Assembly (NCBI GenBank): GCA_022819745.1
Contig: JAJEGS010000021.1
Coordinates: 208,647 to 272,646, forward strand
Source of the DNA: Candidatus Latescibacterota bacterium
Lineage (GTDB): Bacteria; Latescibacterota; UBA2968; UBA8231
DNA length: 64,000 nucleotides
Reading direction: 5' to 3'
The position numbers were made by a program, and so were the translations under genes. Under the pieces are notes generated by a model, which saw nothing but the letters and a program-made list of their open reading frames with translations, did no database searches and was not told the DNA's origin. Below are positions 60,997 to 64,000 of this stretch, one piece after another; the stretch's first letter is position 1; the number at the start of each line of letters is the position of its first letter.

Positions 60997-61935
60997 ATGA
61001 GTCCAGAAGCACTGATGATCGTCGGGTTCTTGCTCGGCTCGTATTCGATTGTCGGCAATGATGCAATTCAGACTTTGGGGACCTTTCTCAGTTCCAATTC
61101 CCACCGTCCGTGGTGGGTGCTCTGGCTCTTTGCCGGTAGTATCCTGACGGTGGTTCTCGTGTATGGGTGGATCGTCCACAGCGACGTCTCTTACGGCAGA
61201 CTTCAGGCGATCCCGGTGCCGGATCACTTCTCCTGGATTTACTGCGTCCCACCTTTCGTCCTGCTCTTGCTGACCCGCTGGGGCATCCCGGTCAGCACCA
61301 CCTTCCTGACCCTGACGATCTTCGCACCCAAGGCGCTGCCGAGCATGCTGATTAAATCGTTGTCGGGGTACGCGACCGCCTTCGTGGCCGCTATTCTCAT
61401 TTACAGACTGGTCACCCGAGGTCTTGAGTCCCGCTTCAACCGGACGGATGGGCCGACGAGTCCTTGGTGGACCGTGGCGCAGTGGTGCTCGACCGGTTTT
61501 CTCTGGAGCCAGTGGCTGATACAGGACTTGGCCAATATCTATGTTTTCCTGCCGCGCGACCTGGCCGTGGAATGGTTCGCGGCGAGCATCGTCGTCATGT
61601 TGGCTTTACTCGCCTTCATCTTTTACAACCACGGCGGTACCATCCAGAAGGTGGTGCTGACCAAGACCAACACCACTGACATCCGCTCGGCGACTTTTGT
61701 GGACTTGATCTACGGCGTTGTGCTGTTCCTGTTCAAGGAGGTCAGCAACCTCCCGATGAGCACGACGTGGGTTTTCGTCGGTCTGCTGGCTGGACGCGAG
61801 ATCGCCATCGCTTGGAACGAGAAGCACCGCAGCCGTCAGGAAGTGTCTCGGCTGGTGCTTTCCGATTTGGCGAAGATTCTCGCCGGTCTCCTCGTCAGCG
61901 TCGCCCTTGCTTTGCTGCTGCCCAAGCTGATGTAG
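60997..61935 (+). CDS. Divergent PiT-like inorganic phosphate permease
   Basis: The 312-residue protein has about 9-10 membrane helices. SYSIVGNDAIQTLGTFLSSN parallels the GANDVANA/GT motif of PiT transporters. The second half repeats this logic: PVSTTF (about residue 105) and LPMSTTWVFVGLLAGREIAI (about 250). It is shorter than classical PiT (about 400-500) and the motif is altered, so the substrate may not be phosphate. It lies alone, divergent from the metallopeptidase gene and convergent with the methyltransferase. Confidence 0.68.
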   Translation: MSPEALMIVGFLLGSYSIVGNDAIQTLGTFLSSNSHRPWWVLWLFAGSILTVVLVYGWIVHSDVSYGRLQAIPVPDHFSWIYCVPPFVLLLLTRWGIPVSTTFLTLTIFAPKALPSMLIKSLSGYATAFVAAILIYRLVTRGLESRFNRTDGPTSPWWTVAQWCSTGFLWSQWLIQDLANIYVFLPRDLAVEWFAASIVVMLALLAFIFYNHGGTIQKVVLTKTNTTDIRSATFVDLIYGVVLFLFKEVSNLPMSTTWVFVGLLAGREIAIAWNEKHRSRQEVSRLVLSDLAKILAGLLVSVALALLLPKLM

Positions 61936-61953
61936 CCCTTCTGCTGTAACTCG

Positions 61954-62643
61954 TCACTCACCAGGTGCTACAGCCTTAGCTGCTTTTATGACTGTGACCG
62001 GTACGACGCGCCACAGGCAGGTCGCGGCAAAACCGGCGTCGGTCAGCGCGGCGAGTTCGTCTTCCATTGGAAAGTAAGTGTCTTCGTCGGCCCATTCTGC
62101 GAAATGGCTATAGGCGCGTTTCTCGGCGATGCCGCAGGAGACGAGGTGGGCCGCCCAAGTCGCGTATTCGGCTTGGCGAGAGGATGGGTCGGCGGGCATG
62201 GTTGCATCTGCGTTGACGAATATGCCGCCTGGGGGCAACGCGGCGTGAATTGCGCTGAAGATCGTCCGTTTTTCGGCTAGGGTGGGAACGTGGTGCAGCG
62301 CGAGGGAGGCGACCGCCGCGTCGCAGGCGGGTAGTGGGCCTTGGAACGCTCGCGCGGTGTACTGCACTCTGGAGGCAAAGGGCGCGAGCCGCTCGCGGGC
62401 TTGGTCGAGCATCTCGGGGTCGGCGTCGATTAGTTCGACTGTCGTTTCCTTACATCGTTGCAATACGGCTTGCGCCAACGCGCCCGTGCCAGCGCCGAGG
62501 TCGATTACTTTTTTCGGTTTGGTTTCGGCAATGGCATCTGCGGCTCGCGCTAGCATTTCCTCGTACGCGGGAATGAAAGCGCGGATGGTCTTATCGTACG
62601 CCTCGATTTCAAGGCGCAGATGGCGTCGGACGGAGTGGCTCAT
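61954..62643 (-). CDS. Class I SAM-dependent methyltransferase
   Basis: The 229-residue protein has motif I VIDLGAGTGALAQAVL (about 46-60), an acidic strand end VELIDADPEMLDQAR and the later AAVASLALHHVP. These are the normal signatures of class I methyltransferases; the target is unknown. The start is ATG 62643. The gene is monocistronic, between the PiT-like gene and a toxin-antitoxin locus. Confidence 0.87.
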   Translation of the reverse strand: MSHSVRRHLRLEIEAYDKTIRAFIPAYEEMLARAADAIAETKPKKVIDLGAGTGALAQAVLQRCKETTVELIDADPEMLDQARERLAPFASRVQYTARAFQGPLPACDAAVASLALHHVPTLAEKRTIFSAIHAALPPGGIFVNADATMPADPSSRQAEYATWAAHLVSCGIAEKRAYSHFAEWADEDTYFPMEDELAALTDAGFAATCLWRVVPVTVIKAAKAVAPGE

Positions 62644-62808
62644 CGGTTTTATAGTGGACTTTTATGGGGTGACCTTCGTTGCGGGGTAGTCTGATTTGGG
62701 TATCTTAAAAACAATCATCCCCAGCCGGAAGGCCGTGAGACGATCAGAAGACACGCCGGGTGAAAAGCCTCAGGTCGAAGAGATTTTAGTGAAAAGGGAG
62801 ATTTAGTC

Positions 62809-63009
62809 ATGCAAGCTGTGCAAGAACTTCAATCAGCCGTTTCCCAACTTTCGGCGGATGAACTTTCCCGTTTCAGGGAATGGTTTGATGAATTCGATGC
62901 CGAAGTTTGGGATCGACAGTTTGAGAAAGATGTGAAATCAGGAAGGTTAGATCAACTTGCTGAGCAAGCAATTGTAGACTTTCGGGCAGGGAACTGCAAA
63001 GAATTGTGA
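62809..63009 (+). CDS. Antitoxin of a RelE/ParE-type toxin-antitoxin pair
   Basis: The 66-residue acidic protein (AVSQLSADELSRFREWFDEF, then WDRQFEKDVKSGRLDQLAEQ) has the two-helix plus tail pattern of small antitoxins found with RelE/ParE toxins. Its stop overlaps the toxin GTG (GTGA). AAAGGGAG lies about 14 bases before the ATG. A decayed copy of its 3' half lies at 63369-63425. Confidence 0.72.
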   Translation: MQAVQELQSAVSQLSADELSRFREWFDEFDAEVWDRQFEKDVKSGRLDQLAEQAIVDFRAGNCKEL

Positions 63010-63260
63010 ATCACTTTGCAGTTCCTTCGTTTTGGGAGTGTTATCGAAAACTCCCGCGAAATATTCAGAAACTGGCAGATGAAAATTTCAAATTGATGAA
63101 ACGGGATTCGAGACATCCATCCTTACATTTGAAGAAGGTCGAAAGGTATTGGTCTGCAAGAGTGGGGATCAAATACCGGACTGTCGCCGTGGAGGTTGAG
63201 AAAGGCTTGGTTTGGTTCTGGATTGGAACACACGCAGAATACGATAAGCTGATTCAATGA
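63006..63260 (+). CDS. RelE/ParE-family toxin
   Basis: The 84-residue protein has the compact fold pattern of RelE/ParE toxins: FWECYRKLPRNIQKLADENF, HPSLHLKKVERYWSARVG and VWFWIGTHAEYDKL. RelE members cleave mRNA on the ribosome; ParE members inhibit gyrase. Which applies cannot be read. The start is GTG 63006 with the antitoxin stop. Confidence 0.83.
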   Translation: MNHFAVPSFWECYRKLPRNIQKLADENFKLMKRDSRHPSLHLKKVERYWSARVGIKYRTVAVEVEKGLVWFWIGTHAEYDKLIQ

Positions 63261-63284
63261 TAAGATCTCCCTTTGGAGATGACA

Positions 63285-63325
63285 AACGGGCCCCGGTCGA
63301 TGACGACCTAGGGCCCGTTCTCTTT
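63285..63325 (+). terminator. Hairpin terminator after the RelE/ParE pair
   Basis: AACGGGCCC (63285-63293) pairs perfectly with GGGCCCGTT (63311-63319), followed by CTCTTT. The T-tract is short, so termination may be partial. A smaller hairpin (ATCTCC...GGAGAT) lies just before it. Confidence 0.6.
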
Positions 63326-63368
63326 GGAGGCTTGGCTTGAAGCCGAGCAATCCGCTTGCTCAGGGAGA

Positions 63369-63425
63369 GTCGTCAGTTTGGGAAGATGCGAAATCAGGAA
63401 AGTTAGATCGACTTGCTAACTAAGA
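63369..63425 (+). pseudogene. Decayed copy of the 62809 antitoxin 3' region
   Basis: This stretch aligns with bases around 62914-62971 of the intact antitoxin (roughly four of five bases equal, judged by eye). In frame it reads SVWEDAKSGKLDRLAN then stop, next to VWDRQFEKDVKSGRLDQLAE in the intact gene. The rest of that gene copy is absent. It indicates a previous duplicate or second toxin-antitoxin locus at this spot. Confidence 0.6.
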
Positions 63426-63450
63426 GTCGGATTGATTTCGCCGAGCGATT

Positions 63451-63479
63451 TGTTATCATTATGGCATAATATGATAACA
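63451..63479 (+). promoter_or_regulatory. Inverted-repeat operator upstream of the last antitoxin gene
   Basis: TGTTATCAT (63451-63459) and ATGATAACA (63471-63479) are perfectly complementary, 14 bases before the antitoxin start. The centre holds CATAAT, usable as a -10 box. The layout fits autorepression of a toxin-antitoxin operon. Confidence 0.65.
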
Positions 63480-63492
63480 TGGAGCTAGCCGA

Positions 63493-63744
63493 ATGGTTCG
63501 CACACAGATTCAGTTGACCGACGAACAAGCGCGGTGCGTCAAGCGGATCGCTGCCGAGCGGCAGGTTTCGATGGCGACGGTAATTCGCCAAGGAGTTGAT
63601 CTCCTGCTGCGGTCGGTGGAGACAGCCGCGACCGATGACGAGCGCATTGAACGCGCGATCTCGGTGGCCGGCCGATTCCGATCCGGCGGCGGCGATGGAG
63701 CCGCGCAACACGACCTCCACCTGCAGGAGGCCTACCGCAGGTGA
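63493..63744 (+). CDS. CopG-like ribbon-helix-helix antitoxin (VapB type)
   Basis: The 83-residue protein begins VRTQIQLTDEQARCVKRIAA and continues ERQVSMATVIRQGVDLLL, a ribbon-helix-helix DNA-binding fold. The remaining residues should bind the toxin. Its stop overlaps the GTG of the PIN toxin fragment. GGAG lies 7 bases upstream of the ATG. With its toxin broken, it may now act alone. Confidence 0.82.
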   Translation: MVRTQIQLTDEQARCVKRIAAERQVSMATVIRQGVDLLLRSVETAATDDERIERAISVAGRFRSGGGDGAAQHDLHLQEAYRR

Positions 63745-63953
63745 GCGTCTTCGTCGATACCTCCGCGCTGTACGCAGTTCTCGATGCTGATGACGATGAG
63801 CATTCGCGGGCCGTTGCTGAATGGCATCGCCTCGTGCGCGGCGCGTTTCCCCTCGTGACGACTACAAGTGGTCCCAAAACTAGCGTCGGGCCGCATCAAA
63901 GGCCGTCAAATGCTTTGGTATTGAGCGTTTTTCATAGGGCAAGACGCTCTTGA
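63741..63953 (+). pseudogene. VapC PIN toxin truncated by insertion
   Basis: The first ~42 residues (VFVDTSALYAVLDADDDEH, then SRAVAEWHRLV...FPLVTTT) match the N-terminus of VapC. After position about 63867 the frame is unlike any PIN domain (GPKTSVGPHQRPSNALVLSV) and stops at 63953, so the catalytic C-terminal acidic residues are missing. Normal VapC proteins are 130-140 residues. The break coincides with the inverted repeat at 63870. The start is GTG 63741. Confidence 0.75.
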
Positions 63954-64000
63954 TCCGACGCTTTTTCTCCACACAAGGAACCGAACCCGGAGTTTTGGGA
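63870..64000. mobile_element. Possible MITE or IS end inside vapC, cut by window edge
   Basis: TCCCAAAACT at 63872-63881 is the exact inverse complement of AGTTTTGGGA at 63991-64000, the last bases of the window. The left arm begins where VapC similarity ends. No transposase is visible in the 110 bases between, so this may be a small non-autonomous element or the start of something larger. The true right end is outside the window. Confidence 0.4.

Noticed and set aside
62700..62765. GC-rich stem-like stretch before the RelE/ParE antitoxin, considered as a riboswitch
   Set aside because: No known aptamer core could be matched and the stems are short and imperfect.
1..64000. CRISPR array or Cas genes
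   Set aside because: No regularly spaced direct repeats or Cas-like proteins were seen; the short repeats here are dispersed.

Overview
The window looks like bacterial chromosome from an environmental, mostly uncultured lineage. Seven phytanoyl-CoA dioxygenase (PhyH) family genes, several FG-GAP/ASPIC-UnbV (CRTAC1-type) secreted proteins, two DUF6785-type membrane proteins, GHL10- and DUF4038-like glycosidases, many Gfo/Idh, aldo-keto reductase and amidohydrolase genes, and a secreted protein with a FlgD-like C-terminal domain are the gene content I associate with Latescibacterota or Poribacteria (FCB-like, often marine or sponge-associated). That placement is an inference from content; there is no rRNA or other taxonomic marker here. 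No tRNA, rRNA or CRISPR array was recognised.

Layout. 1-4.3 kb: a DUF6785 membrane protein cut by the window edge, behind a fused MFS/spermidine-synthase-like protein. 4.5-16.2 kb: a surface/secretion block with three CRTAC1-like beta-propeller proteins (one fused to pentapeptide repeats), a large TPR lipoprotein and a nucleoside/nucleobase uptake pair (Tsx-type porin plus NCS2 permease). 16.2-28.3 kb: a six-gene operon of four PhyH oxygenases (one with HEAT repeats), a Gfo/Idh dehydrogenase and an amidohydrolase, driven from a good sigma70-like promoter at 18.07 kb; then a small foreign-looking island (tcmP remnant plus DUF5131), an enolase-superfamily enzyme, an aldo-keto reductase and a tandem DUF5069-like protein. 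28.3-36.6 kb: a 5'-nucleotidase-like enzyme, two carbon-nitrogen hydrolases with a Nudix protein, a GHL10-like protein and a three-gene ABC exporter preceded by an attenuator-like terminator. 36.6-41.8 kb: an FKBP lipoprotein, then a defence island. 41.9-58.2 kb: small-molecule and sugar catabolism (isomerase, PhyH, amidohydrolase, AKR, glycosidase, GPH transporter, SMP-30, two MDR dehydrogenases, a PyrD-like enzyme), an orphan GH108 endolysin and a second DUF6785 protein. 58.2-64 kb: three toxin-antitoxin loci, a secreted metallopeptidase-like protein, a PiT-like permease and a methyltransferase. The last toxin gene is broken at a point where one end of an inverted repeat begins.

The most notable content is the island at 37.3-41.1 kb. 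It holds a confident prokaryotic viperin (40221-41093; the radical-SAM enzyme family that makes antiviral ddh-nucleotides) and, directly upstream on the same strand, a 675-residue protein joining a phospholipase-D-type nuclease domain to an SF3-helicase-like P-loop ATPase. A composite set of three intergenic sequence blocks occurs once before each of these genes, in the same order and orientation, which suggests a modular or recombined defence cassette. The PLD-ATPase protein is the best candidate here for an undescribed system.

Three families of short intergenic repeats are scattered through the window: hairpins containing TTCGACAAGCTCAG, near-palindromes built on GTAGGGGC and GCCCCTAC, and ATCCGCAGATGGACGCAGAT-type repeats. 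Genes read in short same-strand operons, often with 4-base start/stop overlaps.
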